Under the pieces are notes generated by a model, which was given only the letters and a program-made list of their open reading frames with translations, had not been told where the DNA came from and searched no databases. Below, piece after piece: positions 9,124-17,696 of a stretch of DNA of 64,000 nucleotides. Source of the DNA: Catenovulum adriaticum (lineage in GTDB: Bacteria > Pseudomonadota > Gammaproteobacteria > Enterobacterales > Alteromonadaceae); contig NZ_CP109965.1 in NCBI RefSeq assembly GCF_026725475.1, positions 1,364,001 to 1,428,000 of the forward strand. The letters run 5' to 3'. Each line of letters opens with the position of its first letter. Within the stretch, counting starts at the first letter, position 1. The translations under genes and the position numbers were made by a program.

Positions 9124-10996
9124 AGCTGAACTGGCTTTTGGTGATCACTCATTATTAAAAAACGCTGATTTTCATATCAACCGTGGTGAAAAAATTTGTA
9201 TTTTGGGCCGTAATGGCGCAGGCAAATCTACCTTATTAAAAGTAATAGCCGGCGAACAACAACTGGATAGTGGCGATACTAATATTCGCAGCGAAACCAA
9301 AATTGCCCGTTTGCCACAAGATCCTCCTAAAGCCTCTAGCGGCGTAGTTTATCAGTATGTGGCACAAGGTTTGGGGGAAGTAGGTGAAACGCTTGCGCAT
9401 TTTTATCACCTGAGCCAAGACGCAAATGCCGACTTAACTGAGCTTGCTAATATTCAACAAAAAATTGATAAATTAGATGGTTGGCAATTTGAACCTAAAA
9501 TACAACAAGTTATTTCTCGGTTAGGGTTGGATGCCAACGCCTCGTTAAATGGTTTATCAGGTGGCTGGTTACGTAAAGTTGCCTTGGCACAAGCTTTAGT
9601 GGTTGAGCCGGATATTTTATTACTGGATGAACCAACTAACCATTTAGATTATCAATCAATTAACTGGCTTGAGCAATTTTTAAAAGATTATAATGGCGCT
9701 TTGGTTTTTATTAGCCATGACAGGGCTTTTGTACGTAATGTTGCCAACAGAATTGTTGATTTAGACCGCGGTCGTTTAATTAGCTTTGAGCGTGGTTATA
9801 CCCAATATTTAGTGGATAAAGAAGCCTTTTTAAAAGCAGAAGAAGCAGAAAACAAAAGGTTTGATGACAAACTAGCCCAAGAAGAAGTGTGGATTAGGCA
9901 AGGGATTAAAGCCAGGCGGACTCGCAATGAGGGCCGAGTACGACATTTAGAACAAATGCGCCGAGATAGAAAACAGCGCCGAGAGGTACAGGGCACTGCT
10001 AACCTGAATTTAGATGAAGCTAATAAATCCGGTAAATTAGTTGCAGAGGTTAATCATTTATCCTATCGCTATGATGATAAATTAAATATAGTTGAAGATT
10101 TTAGCTGCTTAATTTTACGAGGTGACAAAATTGCCTTAGTGGGACCAAATGGTTGTGGTAAATCGACTTTTATTAAGCTCATTATGGGACAAATTACCCC
10201 AGATGCGGGTGAAGTTAAATTAGGCACCAATTTAGACATTGTTTATTTCGACCAATATCGAGCACAATTAGATGAAGACCAGTCGGTTATTGATAATGTA
10301 GCCGATGGCAAACAAGATGTTATTTTTAATGGCCAATCTCGTCATGCTTTAGGTTATTTACAAGACTTTTTGTTTTCGCCCCAGCGTGCACGCTCTCCGG
10401 TAAAATCTTTATCTGGCGGCGAAAAAAATAGGTTATTATTAGCAAAATTATTTTTAAAGCCAGCTAATTTATTGGTATTAGATGAACCCACTAATGACCT
10501 GGATGTAGAAACCTTAGAGTTATTGGAAGAGTTGATTGATAGTTATCAAGGCACTTTATTGTTGGTTTCACATGATAGAGAATTTGTCGATAATACGGTT
10601 ACATCCAGTTTCTTTTTTCATGGAAATGGCCAAATTGAAGAATTTATGGGCGGATATGAAACCATTATTCCTCATTTAGCTGAGCGTGAAGCGCAAATAA
10701 AGCAAGCTCAAAGTGATAAATCTGAACCTAGTGCAAAAAAGTTGGTCGAAAAACCTCGAAATACAAAAGTAAAACTGTCATACAAGCAAAAACGTTTGTT
10801 AGAATCACTGCCTCAAACCATAGAGTCACTCGAAGTTCAAATTGCGGCACTACAAGATGAAATTAATTCACCAGAGTTTTTTACATTGCAAGCCGATATC
10901 ACTCAGCAAAAACTGGATGAATTGGCAAAGGTTGAAACTGAGCTCGAAACCGCATTTGAGCAGTGGGAAGAATTGGAAAGTCTGGAAAACGAATAA
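9101..10996 (+). CDS. uup: ABC-F ATPase Uup
   Basis: 631-aa soluble ABC-F protein with two ATPase cassettes and no membrane domain. First cassette: Walker A GRNGAGKS (36-43), signature LSGGW, Walker B LLLDEPTNHLD. Second cassette: GPNGCGKST, LSGGEKNR, LVLDEPTNDLD. An arginine-rich linker joins them, and a C-terminal coiled coil (about 545-631) is the known DNA/branched-nucleic-acid-binding tail of Uup. Members act at the ribosome or on replication/recombination intermediates and influence transposon excision. The start overlaps the preceding gene and the DUF3466 gene begins 2 bases after its stop, so it sits in the rlmKL operon. Confidence 0.94.
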   Translation: MNLYRITKAELAFGDHSLLKNADFHINRGEKICILGRNGAGKSTLLKVIAGEQQLDSGDTNIRSETKIARLPQDPPKASSGVVYQYVAQGLGEVGETLAHFYHLSQDANADLTELANIQQKIDKLDGWQFEPKIQQVISRLGLDANASLNGLSGGWLRKVALAQALVVEPDILLLDEPTNHLDYQSINWLEQFLKDYNGALVFISHDRAFVRNVANRIVDLDRGRLISFERGYTQYLVDKEAFLKAEEAENKRFDDKLAQEEVWIRQGIKARRTRNEGRVRHLEQMRRDRKQRREVQGTANLNLDEANKSGKLVAEVNHLSYRYDDKLNIVEDFSCLILRGDKIALVGPNGCGKSTFIKLIMGQITPDAGEVKLGTNLDIVYFDQYRAQLDEDQSVIDNVADGKQDVIFNGQSRHALGYLQDFLFSPQRARSPVKSLSGGEKNRLLLAKLFLKPANLLVLDEPTNDLDVETLELLEELIDSYQGTLLLVSHDREFVDNTVTSSFFFHGNGQIEEFMGGYETIIPHLAEREAQIKQAQSDKSEPSAKKLVEKPRNTKVKLSYKQKRLLESLPQTIESLEVQIAALQDEINSPEFFTLQADITQQKLDELAKVETELETAFEQWEELESLENE

Positions 10997-10998
10997 AT

Positions 10999-12726
10999 AT
11001 GATAAATAAAATATTAAAATCAAGCGCGATCTTAGGGTATATAGCACTACAAACTTCGGTTTGGGCTGCAAATACAACAACATACCGAATCGAAGTGATT
11101 GAAACGCCGGAGGAGTATAAAAGTAGTTTTCCAATTGGCATAAACAATCAAGGTGATGTAGCAGCAGCTTTTCCAATTACTGGCAATCGATTTGAATTTC
11201 CTGTTGATGTGTCTTTACTGGATTTTGATCAAACTGACATTAGCTTGGCTGCCACTTTGTCATCTTTTAGTGATGGTAACTCTACGTTTTTAGACTCAGT
11301 TAAAAAAGGACGCTTTAACTCGACCAGCTTATCTTTCGTATTAAATTATCTTGCGGAATATAACGGTGATGGTGTACACCAACAAATAGGTCTGATGCGC
11401 GGTGCTTTATCTGATAAGGATAATTTAGAAGAGCTGGCAATATTTGATGTTGAGAACCCTGAAACTGATGAATATACCTATTTTCATACTGAACAAATAA
11501 ACGATATTAATAGTTTAGCTTGGATAGCGGGCTCAACCAGTTCACCTTTGACCAAAACTGATATTGATGGCGATACTTGGTTAATGCCTGAGTTTATTCA
11601 TCGTGGTTTTGTTCGTTTTTCCAATAGAGCAGTTACGTTACCGCCATTTTATGATGATGAAGATGCTTTAGGTGGTTTTAGTTATGCAACTGATATATCT
11701 GACTCTGGTTATGTTGTTGGCTATGCGTCTGTTGCTGGCAGCAGCACTTTAGATGCATTAATTGAAAGCTGCCGAATTAATAGAGATACCGTACCTGAAG
11801 ACGTTTGCCTATGGCGAAATCTTAATAATGTGCAAGCGCAAAATAGTTTATTTAGAAATCGTGCTTATTTATGGAAAGTGAATGGCAATGGGGACATTAC
11901 CGAAAAACGCTCGCTTGGGATTGCAATTGACAATCCAGATTTAGCTGAAAGTTTGGATTATACGAGTCGTGCATTTGCGGTTAATGATAAAGGGCTTGCG
12001 GTTGGCGAATCAAGCGTGATTGATGTTAATAACCAACTGAAAGTGCAAGCGGTATTGTTTAACGAAACCAATGTGTTTGCGATGACTAATCCACTTGAAA
12101 ACCCACAAAGTCGCGCAATTGACATTAATAACAATGATATTGTAATTGGTACTATGTACGACACGGCTGGTTTAAGCGGGGTTCTAAAAAGTTTTTATTA
12201 CGACATCGATAGTGGTTCGGTAGAAGTGACACCTCTTTCAGATTTTTTTGTGAGTGCGAATACCAAAGCTAAAGCAATTAATGACCAAAATATCATTGTG
12301 GGCGAAACTGATGCAGCTGGCCTAGCCAGTGGCACTAAACCCAAACATGGTTTTGTGTATGATATTTCAACGGATGAGATGCAAGATTTAAATGATCTAC
12401 TTAGTTGTGAGACTGACTTTACCATTGTGGATGCAGTTGATATTAACGATGACGGTGTCATTTTGGCAAGAGCCTCTTTGGTGCAGACAGCACGTGATTT
12501 AATGGGCAATTCAGTGATTAATTCAAGTACTGATAGTTCTTCTATTGAGCAAGTAGAATACACGGTTAAATTAATACCTGACCTAATTGCCGCTGATAGC
12601 TGTGATGCACCAGATAATGAAGTGACCATTAAACGTAAAGGGGCAAGTTTTACCTCTAGCATACTGTTATTATTGTTTATTACATTTTTGTTTAAGAGAC
12701 GTAATATTCATTCGAAAACAATCTAA
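10999..12726 (+). CDS. DUF3466 family exported protein with C-terminal membrane anchor
   Basis: 575 aa from ATG 10999, 2 bases after the uup stop; upstream frame extension to 10963 lies inside uup and is not needed. A signal peptide ends near SVWAA. The body has repeated motifs of the type DINxxGxVVG (GINNQGDVAA, DISDSGYVVG, AVNDKGLAVGE, DINNNDIVIGT, AINDQNIIVGE, DINDDGVILA). Such extracellular HAF-like repeats typify DUF3466 and beta-propeller-like proteins. The C-terminus is one hydrophobic helix followed by KRR, the layout of GlyGly-CTERM/rhombosortase substrates, although the Gly-Gly itself is absent. Function unknown. It sits where E. coli has pqiABC between uup and rmf. Confidence 0.82.
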   Translation: MINKILKSSAILGYIALQTSVWAANTTTYRIEVIETPEEYKSSFPIGINNQGDVAAAFPITGNRFEFPVDVSLLDFDQTDISLAATLSSFSDGNSTFLDSVKKGRFNSTSLSFVLNYLAEYNGDGVHQQIGLMRGALSDKDNLEELAIFDVENPETDEYTYFHTEQINDINSLAWIAGSTSSPLTKTDIDGDTWLMPEFIHRGFVRFSNRAVTLPPFYDDEDALGGFSYATDISDSGYVVGYASVAGSSTLDALIESCRINRDTVPEDVCLWRNLNNVQAQNSLFRNRAYLWKVNGNGDITEKRSLGIAIDNPDLAESLDYTSRAFAVNDKGLAVGESSVIDVNNQLKVQAVLFNETNVFAMTNPLENPQSRAIDINNNDIVIGTMYDTAGLSGVLKSFYYDIDSGSVEVTPLSDFFVSANTKAKAINDQNIIVGETDAAGLASGTKPKHGFVYDISTDEMQDLNDLLSCETDFTIVDAVDINDDGVILARASLVQTARDLMGNSVINSSTDSSSIEQVEYTVKLIPDLIAADSCDAPDNEVTIKRKGASFTSSILLLLFITFLFKRRNIHSKTI

Positions 12727-12743
12727 AAACAGTCCACTATTCA

Positions 12744-12786
12744 TTAATTCACTAACACCTGATAAATCAGTGTGTTAGTGAATTAA
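12744..12786. terminator. Long hairpin after the DUF3466 gene
   Basis: TTAATTCACTAACAC (12744-12758) pairs perfectly with GTGTTAGTGAATTAA (12772-12786). Inside the loop, CTGA/TCAG continue the stem past a one-base bulge, giving about 19 paired positions. No U-run follows. It is a likely 3' boundary of the rlmKL operon. Confidence 0.55.
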
Positions 12787-12982
12787 CCTTTCAAAATGCT
12801 AAACCCGTCTACTTTTTTGATATTGCATTCCTACACTATTTTCGTTAATTTTTGAGTTGCTGCTTAGAGAGTTTAATCGGGATTTTGAGATCCTAAACGC
12901 GTTAAATTTTTACGTTGGTTATCCTCATTTAAGTTGGCATATATTAATTTTTCATCCGAATAAAATGGATAAGGAAAGCTAA

Positions 12983-13159
12983 ATGAAAAGACAAAAGCGT
13001 GATCGTTTAGAAAGAGCCCAATCCAGAGGCTATCAAGCAGGTATCGTTGGTAAAACTAAAGAGTGTTGTCCGTATCAAGATGCTGATATTAAAGCTCAAT
13101 GGCTTGGGGGATGGCGAACCGCTGTTGATGATAGAGTCTCGTTTTTTGGAGGAAAATAG
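12983..13159 (+). CDS. rmf: Ribosome modulation factor RMF
   Basis: Short 58-aa gene beginning MKRQKRDRLERAQSRGYQAG and ending VSFFGGK. The basic N-terminus, the CCPY motif and the QWLGGWR segment are typical of RMF. RMF binds 30S subunits in stationary phase and dimerises 70S ribosomes into inactive 100S particles. A good ribosome site, AAGGAAAGC, lies before ATG 12983. It is a single-gene unit closed by a strong terminator. Its place immediately before fabA (opposite strand) and near uup is the same as in E. coli. Confidence 0.95.
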   Translation: MKRQKRDRLERAQSRGYQAGIVGKTKECCPYQDADIKAQWLGGWRTAVDDRVSFFGGK

Positions 13160-13183
13160 AAAAAAGCCCGAAAGGGCTTTTTT
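13160..13183. terminator. Strong bidirectional terminator between rmf and fabA
   Basis: AAAAAAGCCC (13160-13169), loop GAAA, GGGCTTTTTT (13174-13183). The GC-rich core has A and T tracts on both sides, so it can serve rmf (plus) and fabA (minus). Confidence 0.93.
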
Positions 13184-13210
13184 CTTATCTGACATTTAAA
13201 AAGACGGGAA

Positions 13211-13723
13211 TTAAAAAGACGATGTATCTTGGAATAAACCGACTTTTAAATCTTTAGCTTCGTAAATAACTTTACCATCAACTGCAACAGTCCCATCACC
13301 AATGCCCATGAAAAGCTTGCGTTTAATAACACGCTTTAAATCGATACGGTAAGTTACTTTTTTAGCCGTTGGTAAAATTTGGCCTGTGAATTTAACTTCA
13401 CCTACCCCTAAAGCTCGACCTTTACCTGGGCCGCCACTCCAGCCTAAGAAAAAACCAACTAGCTGCCACATAGCATCTAAACCTAAACAACCAGGCATAA
13501 CTGGATCACCTGGAAAATGGCAATCAAAAAACCATAGGTCAGGCGTGATATCTAGTTCGGCTTCAATATAACCTTTACCAGCGCTACCACCATCTTCTGT
13601 GATTGATACAATTCTGTCCATCATTAACATATTAGGAGCGGGTAGTTGGCTATTGCCTGGGCCAAATAATTCACCACGGCTGCAAGCAAGTAGCTCTTCT
13701 TTATTAAAACTATTTTGATTCAT
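13211..13723 (-). CDS. fabA: 3-hydroxydecanoyl-ACP dehydratase/isomerase FabA
   Basis: 170-aa hot-dog-fold enzyme that dehydrates 3-hydroxydecanoyl-ACP and isomerises the trans-2 product to cis-3-decenoyl-ACP, the branch point of anaerobic unsaturated fatty acid synthesis. The active-site His69 lies in DCHFPGDPVMPG and Asp83 in GLDAMWQ; length and whole-sequence motifs are canonical. It is transcribed away from ycbZ with an 82-base gap that contains its promoter and a FabR-like palindrome. It is convergent with rmf across a shared terminator. Confidence 0.97.
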   Translation of the reverse strand: MNQNSFNKEELLACSRGELFGPGNSQLPAPNMLMMDRIVSITEDGGSAGKGYIEAELDITPDLWFFDCHFPGDPVMPGCLGLDAMWQLVGFFLGWSGGPGKGRALGVGEVKFTGQILPTAKKVTYRIDLKRVIKRKLFMGIGDGTVAVDGKVIYEAKDLKVGLFQDTSSF

Positions 13724-13761
13724 TAGCTATCATCTATATTTATTCAAGAAAAATCGCGCAT

Positions 13762-13790
13762 ACTTTAGCGAACAGGTGTTCGCTAAACAA
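13762..13790 (-). promoter_or_regulatory. fabA sigma70 promoter
   Basis: On the minus strand, TTGTTT (13790-13785) and TAAAGT (13767-13762) are separated by exactly 17 nt. The FabR-like palindrome fills the spacer, the classic position for repression by blocking RNA polymerase. Confidence 0.7.
13767..13784. promoter_or_regulatory. FabR-type operator in the fabA promoter
   Basis: AGCGAACAGGTGTTCGCT is a perfect 18-bp palindrome. Symmetry continues to 22 bp if TTT/AAA arms at 13764-13766 and 13785-13787 are counted. It closely resembles the enterobacterial FabR site on fabA and fabB, AGCGTACAnnTGTACGCT. FabR represses unsaturated fatty acid genes according to acyl-ACP/CoA composition. No fabR gene lies in the window. 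Confidence 0.8.
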
Positions 13791-13805
13791 GAGCAAGCCG
13801 TAAAT

Positions 13806-15440
13806 TTAGCCACTTTTTCTGAAAAAAAGTGCTAATTTTTTAAAAAACGAGCGAGAATGTTCTAATTCTTGGCCATAATGTTCAAGTTCCTCCCTCACTT
13901 TATCAAATAAACTGACTTCGGTTTCTGATTCTGCTGGTAGCCCTGTTAATAAATGAGCTGCTTCATTGACATGTTTAATAGCATGTATTTGCAAGCTGCC
14001 CTGAGATACTGCATTAAGTATTTCACTACTTAAATTAAGGTGACCAATATTCGCATGTGGAATAATGACATGGTGAACTTGCGATGGTGACTTTAGTTTG
14101 GCCAGCACATAATAGCCTTCTATTTTTAAATCAATTCCACCCACAGCCAGAACATTACCTAATTGATCAATTGCACCTGTAAGCGCTACATTTTGTTTAA
14201 TAGGCACATTTGAGATAGCAGATAATAACGCGTATAGCTCGGCTAAAGAGGCACTATCGCCATCTATTTCATGATAAGACTGTTCAAAAACAATATTTGA
14301 TGAAATAGGTAAAGGGATATTTTTTGCAAAAACGCGGGCAACAAACGAAGATAAAATCATCATGGCTTTTGCGTGAATATTGCCGCCTAAATCTGATTTT
14401 CGTTCGATATCACCAATGTCGCCTTCACCAACAAAAATATTAGCGGTTATTCTGGAAGGTTCACCAAATTCGGCAAGTGCAGTTTCTACTACGGTTAAAC
14501 CGTTTATTTGTCCAATGACTTCACCGCTAAAGTCGACTTTAATGGTGTTTTTCAATATTTGTTCAAAATTATATAAACGGCTGGATGAGTTAAATCCGTT
14601 TATATCTTGTACTGCCAACTCTACATCTGAGGCAATAAAATGTTTGGGTAGGCGACTCAATAAACGTTTGAGGTACGACAAATCTAATGAAAACCAGCTT
14701 TGCTCTTCAATTAAGCGAGCCAATGCCCATAAAATATTTTGCGTTTGCTCTATAGATAAATCAATTTCAAGTTTATGTTGACTGATGTAGTACGTCATAA
14801 AGTGGTTAAACGCGGTGACGGTTTCTATTTTAAGCTCAGTGATTTGATCTGCTTCTGTTATTTCATCGCAAGTTAATTTTGATAAAGAGGGTAAAATAAA
14901 TTTTACGTTTTGGATTGCTTCATAATCGCCGGTAATAATAATTTGCTTATCAAATTTAAGTTTTTGATGGCGGTACTTATTATGTGTAACGTTACTGGTA
15001 TCTTCGGTCATTAACCAACGGCTGGATAAATGACGGTTGCGGATGACTTTGCCTACTATATCAAGCAATTTGCTGTCTTGTAGTAAATCATTTGCATCTA
15101 TTAAAATAGTTTGATTATTGGTTGTAAATAGTAGCCCAGGTTTAAATGCCACTCTATGATTTGGCTCTGTTGCAAAATAGCCTAGGAGTTCATCACTCGC
15201 CGTTTGCTTGGGCGCAAAAAAAGATAAGCCTAACCATCCTAAATAATCTTTCACAGGGTAATGCGTTGCCAACATATAAACATCAAAATCAGCTTGGATA
15301 ACGCGACTAACAAATTGCGACAATTGAGGTAATAGTAAGTAAGGGTTCAACTCAGCCGTTTTATATGCAAGCTGCATATTATCGATTTTAGAATGCAGCG
15401 TTAGTTGTTCTGGTGTTAATAAAGTGCTGGTTGTGGTCAT
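13806..15440 (-). CDS. ycbZ: Lon-like serine protease (YcbZ/LonH type)
   Basis: 544 aa. The C-terminal third is a Lon (S16) protease domain: nucleophile Ser396 in DGDSAS and dyad Lys439 in GGIDLKIEGYY, with the family's TGAIDQLGNVLAVGG in between. The N-terminal region resembles the AAA part of LonB-type proteins, but no Walker A is visible and the Walker B-like TILIDANDLL lacks the usual Glu. ATP hydrolysis is therefore doubtful. The gene lies beside fabA and rmf exactly as ycbZ does in E. coli; its substrates are unknown. In E. coli matP follows; here the next gene is thrS. Confidence 0.85.
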   Translation of the reverse strand: MTTTSTLLTPEQLTLHSKIDNMQLAYKTAELNPYLLLPQLSQFVSRVIQADFDVYMLATHYPVKDYLGWLGLSFFAPKQTASDELLGYFATEPNHRVAFKPGLLFTTNNQTILIDANDLLQDSKLLDIVGKVIRNRHLSSRWLMTEDTSNVTHNKYRHQKLKFDKQIIITGDYEAIQNVKFILPSLSKLTCDEITEADQITELKIETVTAFNHFMTYYISQHKLEIDLSIEQTQNILWALARLIEEQSWFSLDLSYLKRLLSRLPKHFIASDVELAVQDINGFNSSSRLYNFEQILKNTIKVDFSGEVIGQINGLTVVETALAEFGEPSRITANIFVGEGDIGDIERKSDLGGNIHAKAMMILSSFVARVFAKNIPLPISSNIVFEQSYHEIDGDSASLAELYALLSAISNVPIKQNVALTGAIDQLGNVLAVGGIDLKIEGYYVLAKLKSPSQVHHVIIPHANIGHLNLSSEILNAVSQGSLQIHAIKHVNEAAHLLTGLPAESETEVSLFDKVREELEHYGQELEHSRSFFKKLALFFRKSG

Positions 15441-15763
15441 GTAAATTAACTCGTATGCATTAAATAAGCTGCATATTTATAAAGGTTTAAAATGAGTACA
15501 GTTAAGCAACAACATAGGCTGCCTCAGGCTGGACTTGTTTTTAATTGATAGTGGCCTTAAATTCAAGGCGTAAAGCATTCATTTTATAGCTTTTTGTTTA
15601 TTATACTGGCTAACCAGTTAAAAGATAGTTTTGAACGTGGTCAAGTATCGACAGAGTAGGTAGATAAATGTATGATCTGCACCTTATTTTTTTGAGTCAA
15701 AAATTTTTTAATTTAAAAACATGTGGCCCTTGGTATGTGGTCACCACTGGATAAGGATTTACA
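15441..15763. other. 323-base ycbZ-thrS divergent region
   Basis: Contains the ycbZ and thrS upstream regions. A -10-like TATACT (15602-15607), with a weak TTCATT 18 nt upstream, could drive thrS, leaving a leader of about 150 nt. Small inverted arms ACTGG/CCAGT (near 15605-15618) and GTGG/CCAC near 15740-15752, just before the ribosome site, could be part of a ThrRS-binding leader. I cannot match them to the E. coli thrS operator. An 18-codon ORF at 15492 shows nothing notable. Confidence 0.4.
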
Positions 15764-17677
15764 ATGCCTATAATTACTTTGCCTGATGGCAGCCAACGCG
15801 AATTTGAACAAGCGGTTTCTCCTATGCAAGTTGCTGAATCTATTGGCCCTGGTTTAGCCAAAGCAACTATTGCGGGTCGCGTTGATGGTGTTCGAGTTGA
15901 TGCATGTGATGTTATTGACAAAGATGCGAAATTAGAAATCATAACAGCAAAAGATGAAGATGGTTTAGAGATACTTCGTCATTCCTGCGCGCATTTGTTA
16001 GGTCATGCTATTAAGCAATTATGGCCAGATGTAAAAATGGCAATTGGTCCTACGATTGATAATGGCTTTTATTATGATATCGATTTAGAGCATTCGTTAA
16101 CCGCTGATGATATCGCGGCGCTTGAAAAACGAATGACTCAATTAGCAAAAACGAATTATCCGGTTATCAAAAAGACAGTAAGCTGGCACGAAGCCAGAGA
16201 AGTTTTTGTGAATCGCGGTGAAAGCTATAAAATAGAGATTTTAGATCAAAACATTAGCCAAGATGATAAACCAGCGCTTTATCATCATGAAGAATATATT
16301 GATATGTGCCGCGGCCCACACGTGCCTAACATGAAATTTTGTCAGCATTTTAAATTAATGAAAGTGGCAGGTGCTTATTGGCGTGGCAATTCAGACAATA
16401 AAATGCTTCAGCGTGTATATGGCACAGCATGGGCGGATAAAAAACAATTAAAAAGCTATTTAAAACGATTAGAAGAAGCCGAAAAACGTGATCACCGTAA
16501 AATTGGTAAAGCACTTAATTTATTCCATTGGCAAGAAGAAGCGCCAGGTATGGTGTTTTGGCATAATGATGGTTGGACTATTTATCGTGAACTAGAAGAA
16601 TTTGTACGCACCAAGTTACGTGAATATGATTACCAAGAAGTGAAAGGTCCTATGATGATGGACAGATCGCTTTGGGAAAAATCAGGTCACTGGGACAAAT
16701 ACGCAGACAATATGTTCACCACTGAATCTGAAAAACGTGAATATGCAATTAAGCCAATGAACTGTCCTGGCCACGTACAAATTTTTAACCAAGGTTTAAA
16801 ATCATATCGTGATTTACCGCTTCGTATGGCTGAATTTGGTTGTTGTCACCGTAACGAGCCATCAGGTGCTTTACATGGCTTAATGCGCGTACGCGGATTT
16901 ACTCAAGACGATGCACATATTTTCTGTACTGAACAGCAAGTTCAAGCGGAAGTAAGTAGCTGTATAAAAATGGTTTACGATACGTATCAAACTTTTGGTT
17001 TTGATAATATTGCGGTTAAACTTTCTACCCGTCCTGAAAAACGTATTGGCGACGATGCAACTTGGGACCGTTCAGAAGCGGCATTAATTGAAGCTTTAAA
17101 GTCAAATGACATAAATTATGAGCTTCAACCAGGCGAAGGTGCTTTTTATGGACCTAAAATTGAATTTACTTTGTATGATTGTTTAGACAGAGCTTGGCAA
17201 TGTGGTACTATTCAACTAGATTTTGCATTACCAGAACGACTTGGCGCAAGTTTTGTCTCAGAAAACAACGACCGTCAGGTTCCGGTAATGATTCATCGGG
17301 CCATTTTGGGGTCGGTTGAGCGCTTTATTGGGATTTTAACTGAAGAATATGCAGGTCATTTCCCAACTTGGTTAGCACCACAACAAGCCGTTATTTTAAA
17401 TATTACGGATAAACAAGCTGACTATTGCAAAAAAGTTGCTAAAATATTGAACGAAAATGGATTTAGAGCCTCTGCTGACTTGAGAAATGAGAAAATAGGC
17501 TTTAAAATCCGAGAGCATACATTAAAGCGTGTCCCATATATGTTAGTTGTTGGTGACAAAGAGCTTGAGAGTGGTCAAATCGCAGTTCGTTCTCGTAAAG
17601 GAGACGATTTAGGCAGTATTTCAGTAGATGAGTTTGTTGCTCATTTACGAAGCGATGTTGACAATAAAATTTTATAA
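15764..17677 (+). CDS. thrS: Threonyl-tRNA synthetase
   Basis: 637-aa class II synthetase charging tRNA-Thr. Domains: TGS (1-62); the editing domain with HSCAH (73-77) and the downstream MCRGPH; catalytic core with zinc-ligand motif KPMNCPGH, class II motif 2 around CCHRNEPSGALHGLMR, motif 3 near HRAILGSVERFIG; and a C-terminal anticodon-binding domain (about 535-637). The ribosome site AAGGA precedes the ATG. It is followed by infC, rpmI and rplT in the order found across gammaproteobacteria. Confidence 0.97.
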   Translation: MPIITLPDGSQREFEQAVSPMQVAESIGPGLAKATIAGRVDGVRVDACDVIDKDAKLEIITAKDEDGLEILRHSCAHLLGHAIKQLWPDVKMAIGPTIDNGFYYDIDLEHSLTADDIAALEKRMTQLAKTNYPVIKKTVSWHEAREVFVNRGESYKIEILDQNISQDDKPALYHHEEYIDMCRGPHVPNMKFCQHFKLMKVAGAYWRGNSDNKMLQRVYGTAWADKKQLKSYLKRLEEAEKRDHRKIGKALNLFHWQEEAPGMVFWHNDGWTIYRELEEFVRTKLREYDYQEVKGPMMMDRSLWEKSGHWDKYADNMFTTESEKREYAIKPMNCPGHVQIFNQGLKSYRDLPLRMAEFGCCHRNEPSGALHGLMRVRGFTQDDAHIFCTEQQVQAEVSSCIKMVYDTYQTFGFDNIAVKLSTRPEKRIGDDATWDRSEAALIEALKSNDINYELQPGEGAFYGPKIEFTLYDCLDRAWQCGTIQLDFALPERLGASFVSENNDRQVPVMIHRAILGSVERFIGILTEEYAGHFPTWLAPQQAVILNITDKQADYCKKVAKILNENGFRASADLRNEKIGFKIREHTLKRVPYMLVVGDKELESGQIAVRSRKGDDLGSISVDEFVAHLRSDVDNKIL

Positions 17678-17696
17678 TTTCGTGGAGGAATGAACC

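Noticed and set aside
13007..13195. Minus-strand 62-codon ORF over rmf
   Set aside because: The plus strand encodes a complete RMF with ribosome site and terminator.
15492..15548. 18-codon ORF before thrS
   Set aside because: It has a weak AAAGG site but no threonine-rich pattern or conservation that I can judge.
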